Shown here in pieces: positions 33,253-45,013 of a stretch of DNA of 64,000 nt. Location of the stretch: the NCBI GenBank assembly GCA_037178625.1, contig CM074131.1, positions 3,162,001 through 3,226,000 on the forward strand. The letters are read 5' to 3'. The stretch's first letter is position 1; every line of letters begins with the position of its first letter. The position numbers and the translations under genes are program-made. The notes under the pieces are model-generated. The model did not search any database. It saw nothing but the letters and a program-made list of their open reading frames with translations, and had not been told where the DNA came from. The DNA is from Skeletonema tropicum (lineage: Eukaryota; Bacillariophyta; Thalassiosirophyceae; Thalassiosirales; Thalassiosiraceae).

Positions 33253-35166
33253 ATGACAGTCGTCACCAGCAGCACCAGCTTTTTTCGTCGACACCAAAAG
33301 ATAGCTCCATTGATGATGGCTGCTGCTGCTGATGCAACCTCCCTCCAGCGCATTGCATCACTTCAAAACATCACAACTTGTAATATCTTCTGCAATAATA
33401 ACAGCTTTTTACTCAACAGTTCCAGTAGCGGTTGCAGATCATCATCGTATACCAAGGGAAATATTTCTGATGGTACTGATTCAAAGGCGTCGAGCAATGT
33501 TAACAACAATAACAATTACAATAATGCCGAGCGCAACAATAACAACTTCAGTGCCTTTGGCGGAAGCAATTTCCAGCAAATGTTGCAATACCAAAACATG
33601 GAAAATCAACCTAGCCGACCACAACCGAAGAAGACTGTATATCCAAACAAACAAGATCATTTGACCGCTGTACACAAACAAACACAGACATTCAGGCATC
33701 GTCAACACGCGAAGAATGATACATATAATCGTATGCGCCCTAGACAGGCTGTAAGAAGATTAGATAATCGACGTCAAGGCATCAATGAAAAGGAAGATGA
33801 TGCTTCTACTCTTGAGTCGACGTTAGGTTCAAACAACAGAAAGACAGAGAATGCCACATCGAGAAAAGTCACCTCCTCCGACTGGATGCTTGTCTCAAAC
33901 ATCCCACCAATGTCCAAGCTTGCCGATATATTATCAGGCATTGAGAAAATAGTTGCGTTCGAAATGGACAAAGGTGTAATCGATTTGGAAAAGATTAAAG
34001 ATTACGTCAGCTCTGGTGTCAATTTCAAACAACGATGTGGAAATTTGGACAAAGTTGGTGCTCGGAAATCATTCTATGCAACAAAACAAATTGATTTGTC
34101 AAGTGGCATCCCATTGTGGGAACCCGATCTTGAGGATGGTGAATTGCCATCTCACATGGTTTTGGAAGCACGCCTTCATCTGTCACAGCAAGCCAGACCA
34201 AAGGGTTGGTTCTTACGGCTGCCTTCGAGAAGTGTTGTTCATGCTATTCTTAATCATAATAGAGAAGCAGAGGAAGCCTTCAACCTCGAGAGAAAACGGA
34301 TGAAATCAGAAGAAAGTGTAGTCAAGAGCGAGCGTAGGAAGTGGAGAGGGGGACTTTGGAAGGGAGTCTGGGGTGAGCATGAGAATAATTTGGTCTCAAA
34401 TGAGAACAAGAAAATATTGGACAAGGAGACGGAACAAGAATGGAAATTGGCGTTTGGTGTCGAATCAGATGAGAGGCTGAATATCCGTGATGATAGTGCA
34501 GCAAGCGGTGATGACGAAATTACATCTGGTGTCGATGAAGCAGGCATCGTTGATGATGGGATTAGGGAAGAATCAATGTCATCAGAAGAAGATCCACATG
34601 CCATGGCATTTGCCTACCTAGACGAGTATGCACAATCCAAACCGTACCCTGAACAGTTCAAGTCTGAACCCCACGCATTTTCATCTGGGTATCATCGTCT
34701 CACTTGTGGTTCGACAGAACTCAAGATTGAAGAATTTCATCCAGAACAAGACGCCAATAAATTGCGATCGTGGGATCAGGCCTCTTTTCAGATTAGTCCA
34801 ATACTCAATTTATCAGACTCTGTTGTACGCATCGAGACGGAAGCGCTTGGCAAGAGTGTCGATGATATTCAATATTTGTTTCGAGGGTATGATTTAGAGA
34901 GTATTTTGCCTGACAAAGCATCATCTCCATCTCTACCTCCCAGCTGTGTTAGCTACGTCACTTCACTTGGATGGAATGTCAATGGTGGAGGAAATAACGT
35001 GGATATTCTGGTTGACGGACGTGCAAAATCGGCTAATCCTCGACTCACATTCTTGGTAAGATTCGCCACTGCCTCTAGTGCTAGAATGGCAGTGAGAGAC
35101 GAGTTGAGATTTCGACAAGGTGATGACATGTTGACTATGACGCAATTTCCTAGATCCTGGCTATAG
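33253..35166 (+). CDS. Asn-rich protein with putative mitochondrial leader
   Basis: Single exon, 637 aa. The N-terminus has FFRRHQK and Ala/Ser-rich stretches free of acidic residues until ~70, compatible with a mitochondrial presequence. Asn runs occur at ~85-105. Two regions look like degenerate RNA-recognition folds: DWMLVSNIPPMSKLADILSGI (near 213, RNP2-like) and LTFLVRFATASSARMAVRDEL near the C-terminus (RNP1-like). Between them is a basic segment (ERKRMKSEESVVKSERRKWRGG) and an acidic linker. The function is not recognised; an organellar RNA-binding role is only a guess. It ends 58 bp from the convergent dioxygenase gene. Confidence 0.75.
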   Translation: MTVVTSSTSFFRRHQKIAPLMMAAAADATSLQRIASLQNITTCNIFCNNNSFLLNSSSSGCRSSSYTKGNISDGTDSKASSNVNNNNNYNNAERNNNNFSAFGGSNFQQMLQYQNMENQPSRPQPKKTVYPNKQDHLTAVHKQTQTFRHRQHAKNDTYNRMRPRQAVRRLDNRRQGINEKEDDASTLESTLGSNNRKTENATSRKVTSSDWMLVSNIPPMSKLADILSGIEKIVAFEMDKGVIDLEKIKDYVSSGVNFKQRCGNLDKVGARKSFYATKQIDLSSGIPLWEPDLEDGELPSHMVLEARLHLSQQARPKGWFLRLPSRSVVHAILNHNREAEEAFNLERKRMKSEESVVKSERRKWRGGLWKGVWGEHENNLVSNENKKILDKETEQEWKLAFGVESDERLNIRDDSAASGDDEITSGVDEAGIVDDGIREESMSSEEDPHAMAFAYLDEYAQSKPYPEQFKSEPHAFSSGYHRLTCGSTELKIEEFHPEQDANKLRSWDQASFQISPILNLSDSVVRIETEALGKSVDDIQYLFRGYDLESILPDKASSPSLPPSCVSYVTSLGWNVNGGGNNVDILVDGRAKSANPRLTFLVRFATASSARMAVRDELRFRQGDDMLTMTQFPRSWL

Positions 35167-35224
35167 GTTATATCATAGACTTATCAGTATCATTTATTAA
35201 ACACTAGCTAGGTTTTCGATAATC

Positions 35225-37105
35225 TCACGGTCCACCTCCCTTCTTCAGTGCCATTCGAATCTCTTTCTTTCTATCGTCTCGTGCCTTCTCAGCTTGCGGC
35301 ATCTTGTCATGAACCAAATTTGCTAGACCTTCAATGTTATCAATGTCATCATTCTCTTTCAGATGAGGCCAAACCTTTGGATACCAAGGTCCATCACTGT
35401 CGACAATTTCGTTCAACGTACGATTTGCATTTGCAGCATTGTACAGTACAGACGGCTCAACGCCATATCCAGGAGGGACTCTTGCTGATCCAGGCGAATA
35501 GCGTATGGAGTACCTCCGAAATATCTTGTCAGATCGTTCCAGTTTAAGTGTTTCGCCCGAATCACGCTTGATTTGATTTTCATATTCAGCCACAGTAACA
35601 GTGCGATGAAATAGCCACCGATCGTGAAATATAACGTCACCCTTTTTAATGTCATATACAATCTTGTTTTCTTCGAGCTTTTCATACAAATGGGGCGCCG
35701 ATGTTTTGATATTGCAAGTTCCCTTGCCAGAGCGCCTTTTAATCATGTCAGAAGCTGATAAGAAACCCTCCGGAGGCAGAGTGTGCGTTGATCCAGTAAC
35801 TTCATATGCCTCTTCTCGCCATGGTGCTTGATGAGAGCCCAAGGAGAGAGCAAAAGTGGCAACTGCAGTGCGATTTGTCGGTGGTTGTTCGTCATCTGGT
35901 GCTAAATGCTTAGGCAGCTTCTTCCTCGACCACTGATAGGGCATATCATCTAAAGCTACCCAAGCATTCACACCAGGATCGGATGCAATGCTAGGCCAAA
36001 ATCCGGTATCATCTACGTGCCATCCACATGCATACTCGTCGTCATCTTTTGTGAGAAAAATATCTCTGCATACACGTAAATTGATGGTGTCATCAATAGT
36101 GTGATTTGGTTCGGGATCGCCTGGTAATTGTCGAGGAAGGTTTAGATATTCAGCTCCCCCCACTCGCAGTTCGTCTAATCTGAGCAATGATGCAGCGACT
36201 CGTGGTATTTTCGTATACATGGCCAAGTGCCGAAAAGCAGACATTGTCTCATCATTCTCAGTTATAGCATCATCAACCTCAGCATTCGGGATGCAAACTT
36301 CATCTTCACTTGAAGAAGAAGAGCACGATTGCTTGTCTACCGAAGGAACACCAAGAAAAATCGCACCATTCTTCACCATGTGAAACTGCTGCCTCTTCGT
36401 CTTCTTCCCCCCCTCCTTCTCTTGATGCTCTTTCACAAGAGTTGCACTAGCCTCATCCAACTTGTCTAATAATTTGGAAGGGATCAAATTCCGAATAACG
36501 ATCACTCCATCTTCTTCATATTGTTCAATCATTGCATCGGAGAGGACACCCCCACCGCGGTATTTGTTCCCGTGTAGTCCTGTGAATTTGTATATGCCAG
36601 TTTTTTCTCTGACTAATTTGTTTTGCTTTGGTTCATTGTAACCACCGCTGGATTGGATATTGTTGAGTATTTCATTTTTGTCACTGTTGTTGCTGCTGTC
36701 ATTTCCATTGCTTCTTTTCACCACATTATTATTCATTTCAGGAAGAGAAGCATCACTATTTTCGGATATATCGTGGATCTGCACTAGAACATAACTAAAA
36801 TTCAGGAGCAAGCACACTAGTAACATCATTAATGTTCCAATAATGAGAGATTTTCTTCGAGATGACGTTGCAAATTCTTCTTGGTCATCCATCAAATCGT
36901 CAGTGTGCACATCTTGTGTACTTGAGTCATCATCACTGGAAATACCGCTGTTGTCGTCATTGTTGCTGCTACCGCTACTTGGTTGGCTATCATCATCATC
37001 AGTAGAGTAGTGGGGATCGTCGGCGGATGAGATGGAAGAATCATCATCGCCGCCAAGGGCGTAGCTGTCCGAATTTTCCGTCATTGAGCTGTTTGTTGTG
37101 TCCAA
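35225..37105 (-). CDS. Membrane-anchored PhyH-type Fe(II)/2-oxoglutarate dioxygenase
   Basis: Single exon, 626 aa. The first ~85 residues are highly acidic (Asp/Ser runs). A basic RRK precedes one transmembrane helix (SLIIGTLMMLLVCLLLNFSYVL), giving a type II signal-anchor topology. The catalytic domain starts near 195 (MIEQYEEDGVIVIRNLIPSKLL). Iron ligands are visible as the H-x-D in CGWHVDDTGFWP and the distal His in FHDRWLFHRTVTV. RRYSIRYSPGSARVPPGYG carries the 2-oxoglutarate Arg. PhyH-like proteins hydroxylate varied small molecules. This domain, with a luminal or lumen-facing position, has no assigned substrate. N-glycosylation sequons (NHT, NRT) fit passage through the secretory system. 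Confidence 0.85.
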   Translation of the reverse strand: MDTTNSSMTENSDSYALGGDDDSSISSADDPHYSTDDDDSQPSSGSSNNDDNSGISSDDDSSTQDVHTDDLMDDQEEFATSSRRKSLIIGTLMMLLVCLLLNFSYVLVQIHDISENSDASLPEMNNNVVKRSNGNDSSNNSDKNEILNNIQSSGGYNEPKQNKLVREKTGIYKFTGLHGNKYRGGGVLSDAMIEQYEEDGVIVIRNLIPSKLLDKLDEASATLVKEHQEKEGGKKTKRQQFHMVKNGAIFLGVPSVDKQSCSSSSSEDEVCIPNAEVDDAITENDETMSAFRHLAMYTKIPRVAASLLRLDELRVGGAEYLNLPRQLPGDPEPNHTIDDTINLRVCRDIFLTKDDDEYACGWHVDDTGFWPSIASDPGVNAWVALDDMPYQWSRKKLPKHLAPDDEQPPTNRTAVATFALSLGSHQAPWREEAYEVTGSTHTLPPEGFLSASDMIKRRSGKGTCNIKTSAPHLYEKLEENKIVYDIKKGDVIFHDRWLFHRTVTVAEYENQIKRDSGETLKLERSDKIFRRYSIRYSPGSARVPPGYGVEPSVLYNAANANRTLNEIVDSDGPWYPKVWPHLKENDDIDNIEGLANLVHDKMPQAEKARDDRKKEIRMALKKGGGP

Positions 37106-40100
37106 TCACGGGAACCTGGGGTTGACAGTGGCTGCTTTTTGTGCGTGGCTTCTGGCTGGCACACGCCAAATTTTGAATTTTGTGAAAAGTGACAAGAGGG
37201 AAAAGAAAGAGGAAAGAAAGGAGGAGGAAAGTAACGAAAAAGGAGGGGGAAAGTTCATACTTTGGCAGTGCTACGGTGCAATTGTATTATTAATTTATGG
37301 TTGATGCATGAAGCTCCTATGTTCCTCTGGCTGCGAGTTATTCAGCTGCTTTTCGTGTGCATAGAAGCCCATCCGATTCAAGATGCAAGATCATTTCCAA
37401 TAGTAACACCTCTACTTCTTGGTCACTAGAGCTAGCTAAAGGTAGATTGTTGATTAGCATTCATTGAGCGTCTCTTGTTGTATTATTGTCCAGACTTTAT
37501 CGTGAGTAAGTGAGCACCGACTCATCGACGCACCGACTCGTCAACACATATTGTGGGGTGTAGATTAATACTAGTCCTCCGCCGTGGCCTGAGTATTTGT
37601 GCACAATATTCCTACTGAAACGGTGGTATCCTCTATGTCAATTTGCTATTGACCATCGACGGTTGCAACAGTGACCCTAATCCCTATTCTCAAATAATTA
37701 TTGCGGTGTGTATGATGTGTCCATTATTCAAGACATACGCTGGCATGTGCGGTAGCTTCAGTTGATTCTTCCACAAATTCTACAACGGCGATTTTTCATA
37801 CTTGGCGGCGGCATTCGTCTGTGGTTTAAATTGTATCTGGTGACCTGCTTTCAATTGTGACAACTACCTCATCTTCCTCGCCTTCGTATTTTGTTGTCTA
37901 TAATGCTCATCATTATTATCTTGTATTCTCCCGTCATGCTTCACCTCCTCGAGCTCACATTTAACCTATCATTCCAATCACTAACAGCGCCATAACACCA
38001 TAACTGCTGCTATTGAGTTATCGTTGTCGTGCTTATCTGTTGAGTGCTACCAAGACCACGGCATGCTACCGATCAATCTTTCTCTGTTCGCTCTTTCCAT
38101 TCTTCTTTGCCAGTCCGCAATCGCCGCTGCTGCCATAGATATCCCCGCTTCCTACATCGCCGTCTTTCGGTGGATAGTAGTGGTGCAGTTGTTAGAATTG
38201 TTGCTAGTTGCGTCTGATGTACGTGCCGAAAATCTCATGGTTCGGCTGACATAGGCTGAATTTTGTCTACGGGGGGCTTTTGTACTGCAACCTACGTAGG
38301 AATTCCGACTGACCATTTTGCGTCCACCACACAAAATCGCCTGAAGTTCATCTATGATGTTGAGGTGGTTCTTTATGGTATGATGGTCTGTATAGGCAAA
38401 CTTAAGCCCTTCAGACAGTTTACTAAGGGATTGCGTCTTCGGTGGGTGCCGTGGTAATGAAGGGCAATATGTGATATTGCCCCAAAGTGGCCTGACATTC
38501 GACAATTTTGGGTGGACGCAAAATGGTTTTTGACTTGTATGGAGGGAGTTCGGTTTGCAATTTTCTGGTTTTTTTCCATCCACAACTCACAAATCGGCAA
38601 CCCATCACAGCCATCATGGTGGGCCGCCATGCCATAGCACAATCAATTAGGACTCCAACGCATTGTTAAGCTATGATCTAGATCAGTTTTTGACGTAGAA
38701 AACGCTGATGTACTCGGCAAGTCATGAAATTGAGAGCCTACAGACGTATCGGCGGCTATATCTAAGGCATCGATTTTTGGTCTATTTTGCTGCAGGTGTC
38801 AAATAACGTCGACGAGGAAACGCAATAAACGTTCCACAAGGCCCCCGTAGTAATCTCAGTATCATATTAATATAGATGGCTGATATGGGTGTTCATAACG
38901 CCATGGTATCTGATTTTGATCCACTTGTAGGCGATGTCTTGCGGGTGTTGTATTTTGATTTATTTGAACAGATTCGTGTGTGGACATAGCATCTTATTAG
39001 GACGGTATTAATATACACAGCAACACATTTTATTGCAATTACTCTCCTAAACTATCAATACATGAACTAGAGTCCACATTATATCTCAGGAGCAAGCCGT
39101 CGTGCTGTTTGTTATCCAGTGTTGCAGCCTTGAATCAACAATCAACTTCTGTAATCTCTGTAGAAGACAAGGCAAGTGCTTGTGTGTAGGTTGCGTCTAA
39201 GATAATGTTATTATGAATATAAGGATTATTAATCTCTGTACATTATGTGTTATATTTCTCATTATAATGAGTATTGTTGCATGGGTCAGCAGGAAGACAC
39301 ATACATGCATCATGGTTGCGTCAAATAGACTATCTTTTCTTCTAGCTGACAAACCTTCTTAGATAATGTTGCCGCATGCACCCTCCAGTGCAGTACTTCT
39401 CAAGAAACATTTGCCCACCCTAGATCCAAATGATTCCGTCTACCGGCGGTTGCATGTATTGTTCGTTGTTTGTTTGTCACCCTATTCATCTCTTACTTCA
39501 TAGCAGATTGTTCCAGGTTGATGCTTCATCTCTAATACAGAATGCCGCCTACTTGCCTCGATGATAACAATGGAAATTACCGAATCCTTCCGAAGAGATG
39601 TATAGTTATCGACTCTCACATTGCATCTGCTACTAAAGCTGATTAGGAAGTCACCCGATATCTCAGATATATTGTAAGCTTTTGTGTCCACTGAAGCCGT
39701 CGTACGTATTGAGAGTGATGATGAGAGGGTGCCAGCAGAAGAAAACAGCAGTGGCAGTCCATGGAAAGTATATCCACCTCAAAATCATACTGTTGCATGC
39801 AATAGTCTCTGGATCAGCATCCACCATTCAAGGTGTAATGCCTCCTTCGACGTCAACGTGTTGTATAATAATTATTACTGACACAAACCACTCATGACCA
39901 GATTGTCACCTCAGCCGCACCACACGGAGACGAGACGCCAATATGTCCATCAACACCACTATATTGTTGTATTAGAAGCATCATCTCGCTCTTTTGTTAT
40001 AATATTCCCACACCTCTCATAAGTTGTGCCGCTGCATCGTTGGATAATCGCTGTAACCATGGTGCCCGCGTAGGTGAGCCATGCCGACAGTTCTAGACGG

Positions 40101-41068
40101 TTTGAACGGTAACCGCCTCATCGAATGTCACCATATATCATAGGTAGTTTCAGGTTGTCGAGTAATAGACTGTGATCATGTCCCAGAGGTCACAGTTGCG
40201 TAGGGGGCCTATGCAGTTGTCGCTTTTTATGAAAATAACGGTCACTTTTGTAGGAGGAAACCAAGAAAAAGGTCTGAGACCTTGGAGACAAAATTCCTTC
40301 ACATCCATGGGGCCATAGGGGTCCCCTGAGGTCACCGCCGCCGGTTTATGGTGGTGCCGACCCCCGTTCCGCTCCATACTATAGCCGCTACCGTCGCCAT
40401 GTTATTGTGTTCAAAGTGTTGTTTGTGAGGGAGCTGTAGCAAAATGAGGGGGCCAACGCGGATGTAATTAATAGAGGGGAATCCCTGACCCCGTCAAAAT
40501 TGCAACGCAGATTTGAGTGCGTGCAGAATTTTGCTTTTGAACTCCCTCCACATATTGCTTTGCTTCCAATAAATCTCAATGAATCTCTCTAAATACATCA
40601 CCGGAAAATGTATGTAAAATGTACTGTCCTCGATCCGTATCCACTCCTATTTATGTATGTACCTTTCTAGCTCTTTTTATGTACCTCTCGCTTGTGTCTA
40701 TGACCCCGAAATATTTTGATACCGGTGCTGACAGATTGGTACACGCTTTGGGTCATTCATTTAACTTTCATTAGAGAGCAGTAACGTGTTAGGTTGTAGG
40801 AGTATCGGTTAGAAACGACATGGAGCAAGGTAGGAGTATCAGCTAGCTTTGCTCCTACTTATTCCCTTGCTCTTATGAATCTCCTCCCTCTCATGAGAGA
40901 CTGCAAGAACTGATATACTGTCTATAGGATAGGCCGATGCTCTATAAAGAATCATCATTCAAGATTACATAAACGAGAGGGGGCCCCTAAAACGTCTGAA
41001 TAGTCCATTACTATTGCATTAGCATTTTGCACATTATTTCATCTCAAGCTCACGAAGCGACCGACGGC
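37106..41068. other. 4-kb low-gene block with a MITE-like inverted repeat
   Basis: No supportable gene. It includes AT-rich, repeat-derived sequence, a TACGTAGGAATT word at 38293, and a 16-bp perfect inverted repeat (CCATTTTGCGTCCACC at 38313-38328, complement at 38511-38526). A short open frame at 39684-39881 has no domain. The last ~100 bp lead into the next gene. Confidence 0.4.
38313..38526. repeat. Short element with 16-bp perfect terminal inverted repeats
   Basis: Perfect inverted repeats of 16 bp enclose 182 bp of non-coding sequence. The left end directly follows a TACGTAGGAATTCCG word. Size and structure fit a MITE, but no target duplication is clear. Confidence 0.5.
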
Positions 41069-43216
41069 ATGACTGATTCGAACGGCGAAGTCAAGTTGAG
41101 CTCCTCGTGGATAAGGCGGCTTGGAATGCTGATTCCCGGTAATGCTAATCTACAAGATGAAATGCTTCAATCACATGGAGAGTCATCATCACACCCTACG
41201 CGTCGCCTGTCGATAGAAGATGTGCAAAATGCACTACGGAACATTTCATCAGACGCAATTTCTGTTAGATCTAACGCATCCTCGAACGATCCCCCCAGCA
41301 TCTTGAAGAGTAACATGGTATATTCTCCCGCACCCGCAGTTGATGCAAATCCGAACTCCAATGAAGAGGCCACGAATAATACAGCATACATGCTTAGATT
41401 GCTCATGATGGCGGATTCTTTTCCGGTTGATGATCGGGTCAATTTGGGCTTACCTGCAACTGATAGACTTCCTAATACTTTGTCGTTTAAGCCCGACCAA
41501 TCGTCCCAAATAGTTGCAGCCACAAACCGTCATGTCAATAATTATATGCAGGAGTCCGAAGTCAAAGAAGAAGAAGGGGGAGGAGAAGGTGAAGATTGTG
41601 AACAGCCTCTCGGTGGTTTGTTACGAGAAGCAAATGAAGGGCAACCCCAAACAAGTTTGAATACGCTATTGACCTACAAGCCCAAAAGGGTTTGTACTCC
41701 AAACAATGAAGAGGGGAACGTCTCTACTACTTCCGAGCCCCTCTCAAGCCCGGAAAAGGCGCTCCAGACATTGGAAGCGCTGGCATCCAGGGCAGCTAAT
41801 CAATCTTCATCAGCGCATCCCGCTAACGCAACTGATACTGATGGTAAAAGCCATCCCTCTGCACCTAACGGGGAGCCGAATATTGTTGAAGAGGCTTTGG
41901 AGTCCACGATGCTAAAGTACAAGCCCAAGAGAAAGAACTCTCCGCCCAGTAACATGTCTGGTCTCACGGCACAAGAAGCTTTCGGCAGTTTCACAACAAT
42001 GAACTCTACAGGTTCTTTCCGGGACACAAACAAAAGATGCGTCCCAACCGTGTCAAAGTCGAACAGTCACATCAGTCAAAAGAATAGGAATGACAGCTGG
42101 AAGTTGAAGGGGAAATCGAGTAGAATTGATGAGTCTTCAAAATTGAACAGCACATTTAAGTCAAGTGATAATTTCCCTAGTACAGGCACTTTCAGGGATT
42201 CAGCAAAACGGCACGTTCGTACCGTCTCAGAACCAAATCAAGTATGGGATATCAAACCATCATTGTCACAACCCGTTATGCCTTCTTCAAGAGCGGCAGC
42301 CACTCCAGGACCGTCTGGGCACTCTGACTCCGTTAGTGATTTGCTCAATAATAATCTGCTTCCATCCACTGGCACGTTCAAAGATTTGGACAAAAGACAC
42401 GTCCGTCTCATGTCAGAACCAAAACCGAACGAAGAATGGGATCTCAAACAGAACCATTTCAGAAACTTCTCAGTCCCAGACTCCTTCGGATACAATCCCA
42501 GCACCAATCCTGGTAGCAATAGAGACATTCGCGTCAAATCCAGACAAAATCAACCGGAAAACCAGAAGAATTTATTCCAAGTCTACATGGAGAACAAGGC
42601 AAAACTTGAAAGTGTACAGCAAAAGCCCAGTGCCAGTGTTGAACACGTGGCCAGCATTCCACCAAAGGCTGTGGAGGCCACGAAGCCAGCTGCAAAGGGC
42701 GAGCTATTGGTAGACTGGGGCGATCAAGGATCAGACTCGGAAGACGAGGAACACGAAGAAAACAATGGTGTCATCACCTTCATCAAAAACGACTCATCCA
42801 GAAGAATTTCAGACATTACCACCCAAGACGACTTTGACGACCTTGATGAAGCGTATGATACCTCGTTAGAAATGCGTGAACGCATTCGGAGCCTATCCAT
42901 ACCAGAGGAACCAAGTTGGAGTTTTGATCTGAATCCCGTTAAATCCAACGAAGGAAAAAACGATGATTACTTCTTGGCTGATGAGGATGAAGGTGTTGGA
43001 ACCGAAGAAGTGCCTCCAACCGATCTACAGCGAGGTGAGAGCGAATGTACCAGCACAAGCAGTGAAACAGTGAAGACCTCAGGGAAGAAGTGCAGTACTT
43101 ATGATAACATCATTGTTGAAACTAGCATCAACAACGTCGAAATGGGGGTGGCATTGATTAGAAACATGTCGGCAATAACTCTACATGAGTCGTCTGACGA
43201 AGAACTTGACGTGTAA
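41069..43216 (+). CDS. Large acidic protein with internal STGTF repeats
   Basis: Single exon. The ATG at 41069 (MTDSNGEVKLSS) gives 715 aa. No known domain. A module of the form N/P-STG(S/T)F(R/K)D--(K)R-V--(V/M)S occurs three times (around nt 42004, 42175 and 42361); copies two and three continue SEP----WD(I/L)K. A shorter (T/L)-YKPKR box occurs twice (near nt 41670 and 41915). The C-terminal third is acidic (DSEDEEHEEN) with RRISDITTQDDFDDLDEAYD. Ser/Thr-rich sites next to Arg suggest phosphorylation targets. Probably a disordered scaffold; the function is unknown. Convergent with the DUF4239 gene. Confidence 0.75.
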   Translation: MTDSNGEVKLSSSWIRRLGMLIPGNANLQDEMLQSHGESSSHPTRRLSIEDVQNALRNISSDAISVRSNASSNDPPSILKSNMVYSPAPAVDANPNSNEEATNNTAYMLRLLMMADSFPVDDRVNLGLPATDRLPNTLSFKPDQSSQIVAATNRHVNNYMQESEVKEEEGGGEGEDCEQPLGGLLREANEGQPQTSLNTLLTYKPKRVCTPNNEEGNVSTTSEPLSSPEKALQTLEALASRAANQSSSAHPANATDTDGKSHPSAPNGEPNIVEEALESTMLKYKPKRKNSPPSNMSGLTAQEAFGSFTTMNSTGSFRDTNKRCVPTVSKSNSHISQKNRNDSWKLKGKSSRIDESSKLNSTFKSSDNFPSTGTFRDSAKRHVRTVSEPNQVWDIKPSLSQPVMPSSRAAATPGPSGHSDSVSDLLNNNLLPSTGTFKDLDKRHVRLMSEPKPNEEWDLKQNHFRNFSVPDSFGYNPSTNPGSNRDIRVKSRQNQPENQKNLFQVYMENKAKLESVQQKPSASVEHVASIPPKAVEATKPAAKGELLVDWGDQGSDSEDEEHEENNGVITFIKNDSSRRISDITTQDDFDDLDEAYDTSLEMRERIRSLSIPEEPSWSFDLNPVKSNEGKNDDYFLADEDEGVGTEEVPPTDLQRGESECTSTSSETVKTSGKKCSTYDNIIVETSINNVEMGVALIRNMSAITLHESSDEELDV

Positions 43217-43331
43217 AAGAGTAATACTTATGTAAGCACTACGTGAAATAGTACAATAACCCTTCTCCCAGCAAAACTGATGTAAATAAGATTACCAAAA
43301 ACATGAAGTACGTTGATTGCATTGAAAAATG

Positions 43332-44612
43332 TTAAATCCCATTAGCTTCAAAAGAGTCCACAGTGGTCGAAGAATATCTCAGAGGATAATAGGAAGGAGA
43401 AGGCAATACTTCCATTTCTCTCTTCAATATCTCTTTTTGTTCCTCCGCACTCAATGACGTCATTTCCTTCGTCACGTCTCTCATCCTATCTTCCAATTCC
43501 TCATCTAGACCTTTGACCATTACTCGCAGAACAGAGTCTACATTATAAGCTCCTCCTCTGCCCGTATACAACTCCCCAACAACATTCAATGTGAGCACAA
43601 TGCCAAATGTAATAATACCAAACAAGCACCCCTCAATCGTCAAAATATTATATCCCCCTATACTCTGTGTACCAGCCCCAAGAACTGGAAATGATGACAA
43701 TTCAATCACAGCCAACAACCAAAGAAGCAACAAGTGCGCCGGCGGTAACTTCCGCTGCAGCGCACCCAATCGATTTGCCCTCGCCTGTCGCAACGAGCGG
43801 ACAGTATCATATATACTCGAGGGAACTCCCACACTTGTCAAATACATGATAATTTCCAATGGATCATCCATCGGTCTTGCACTCAATACTTGTGCCGGTT
43901 CAATCCCCAACCCCTTCTTTAAATCTTCTTCGACATAACGTTTTACTGCCACGAGACACATTTCATACATATCCTTCCGTCCATTGCAAACTAGTGCCAC
44001 CTGCTCTAATAAACTCTTTGCTTCGGTAACTTCGCCAAATAAACTTACAAAGACGGCCTCTTGTTGCTGATACATAAAGTAATACGTCTGCCCTACCAAT
44101 ATCGAAAACGTCAGACTTGTCACTGTTAAAAAGTTTTGAATAAATTGGGAGGAATCCACGGCGAGGACAGCAAAGGTTGCTGAATCGTTGATGAGATAGG
44201 ATAAATATAATGCAAGTGCGGGAAAAAGGAAGAATGCCGCGATGGAGGCAAGAGCGGAAGGGAGGATAATTCGTGAGAGTGTTTCTACTTGAATTTGAAG
44301 TGCAAGTGGTTGTTGTGATGGTAGTGAGGATTGATCATCATCTTTATTGTTTGCAGTACGAAGAGATTGGGAAATGGATGGTATCAGATTGCTGATGTTA
44401 TTGTCATCATTGCTGCTGCTGCTGCTGCGCATTTTTTGCAATATATCCTTTTTTGAGTGTTGGGGCAGCGATGATGATGATGTTGTTGCCGACAGAACCA
44501 GTGGTCTCGTATTGGATGGGCAAAATGCAGAGACACACCTCATGTGGTCGACAATTGCCATCACCGCTACAGCAAGTAGTAGGGAACAGCGCCTTTGTTT
44601 TGAGTTCCCCAT
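43332..44612 (-). CDS. DUF4239 (bestrophin-like) membrane protein, plastid-targeted
   Basis: Single exon. The ATG at 44612 (MGNSKQRRC) gives 426 aa; an upstream in-frame ATG would add 43 residues before the signal peptide and is less likely. The signal peptide ends VSA-FCP, the diatom plastid motif with Phe at +1, followed by a Ser/Thr-rich transit region. The membrane domain has two helices near 140-210 (ILPSALASIAAFFLFPALALY; FLTVTSLTFSILVGQTYYF), a helical loop (YDTVRSLRQARANRLGALQRKLP), then two more helices (LLLLWLLAVIELSSFPVLG; LFGIITFGIVLTLNVVGELY) and Y-x-GRGGAYNVDS. This order is that of DUF4239, a group distantly like bestrophin anion channels. Ion transport is inferred, not shown. 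Confidence 0.8.
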   Translation of the reverse strand: MGNSKQRRCSLLLAVAVMAIVDHMRCVSAFCPSNTRPLVLSATTSSSSLPQHSKKDILQKMRSSSSSNDDNNISNLIPSISQSLRTANNKDDDQSSLPSQQPLALQIQVETLSRIILPSALASIAAFFLFPALALYLSYLINDSATFAVLAVDSSQFIQNFLTVTSLTFSILVGQTYYFMYQQQEAVFVSLFGEVTEAKSLLEQVALVCNGRKDMYEMCLVAVKRYVEEDLKKGLGIEPAQVLSARPMDDPLEIIMYLTSVGVPSSIYDTVRSLRQARANRLGALQRKLPPAHLLLLWLLAVIELSSFPVLGAGTQSIGGYNILTIEGCLFGIITFGIVLTLNVVGELYTGRGGAYNVDSVLRVMVKGLDEELEDRMRDVTKEMTSLSAEEQKEILKREMEVLPSPSYYPLRYSSTTVDSFEANGI

Positions 44613-45013
44613 GGTAATGGTGTAGCTCAGCTCGTCTCGACGAAACTCTCTTGTGGTCCTACTATGTCGACTGCGACGCTGCATGTACAATATGTAGCAA
44701 CTAGCAACTCGGCGACGGAACCTGGAGGAAACTGAAAACATTCAATTGGTTAAAAGAGGTTAAAAGTAAGTGTAGAGCAACGTAGGAATTAATAATTAAA
44801 TACGCGCGCTTCATTTTGTACATGATGTTTGTGAGTGCACTGTCACTACCATACTGTAGCCATACTGTCACTGTGGTGGTGGTGGATGGAGCCAGGGTGG
44901 AGCCCGCTGCTAACTGTTTTGCATTTTTTGACGCTCTACATTAAGATAGAAGTCTTACGCACAATCCTCTCCTACTTCAAAGCTTGGAGGCGGCAAGGAG
45001 TGATGGGCAGCGG

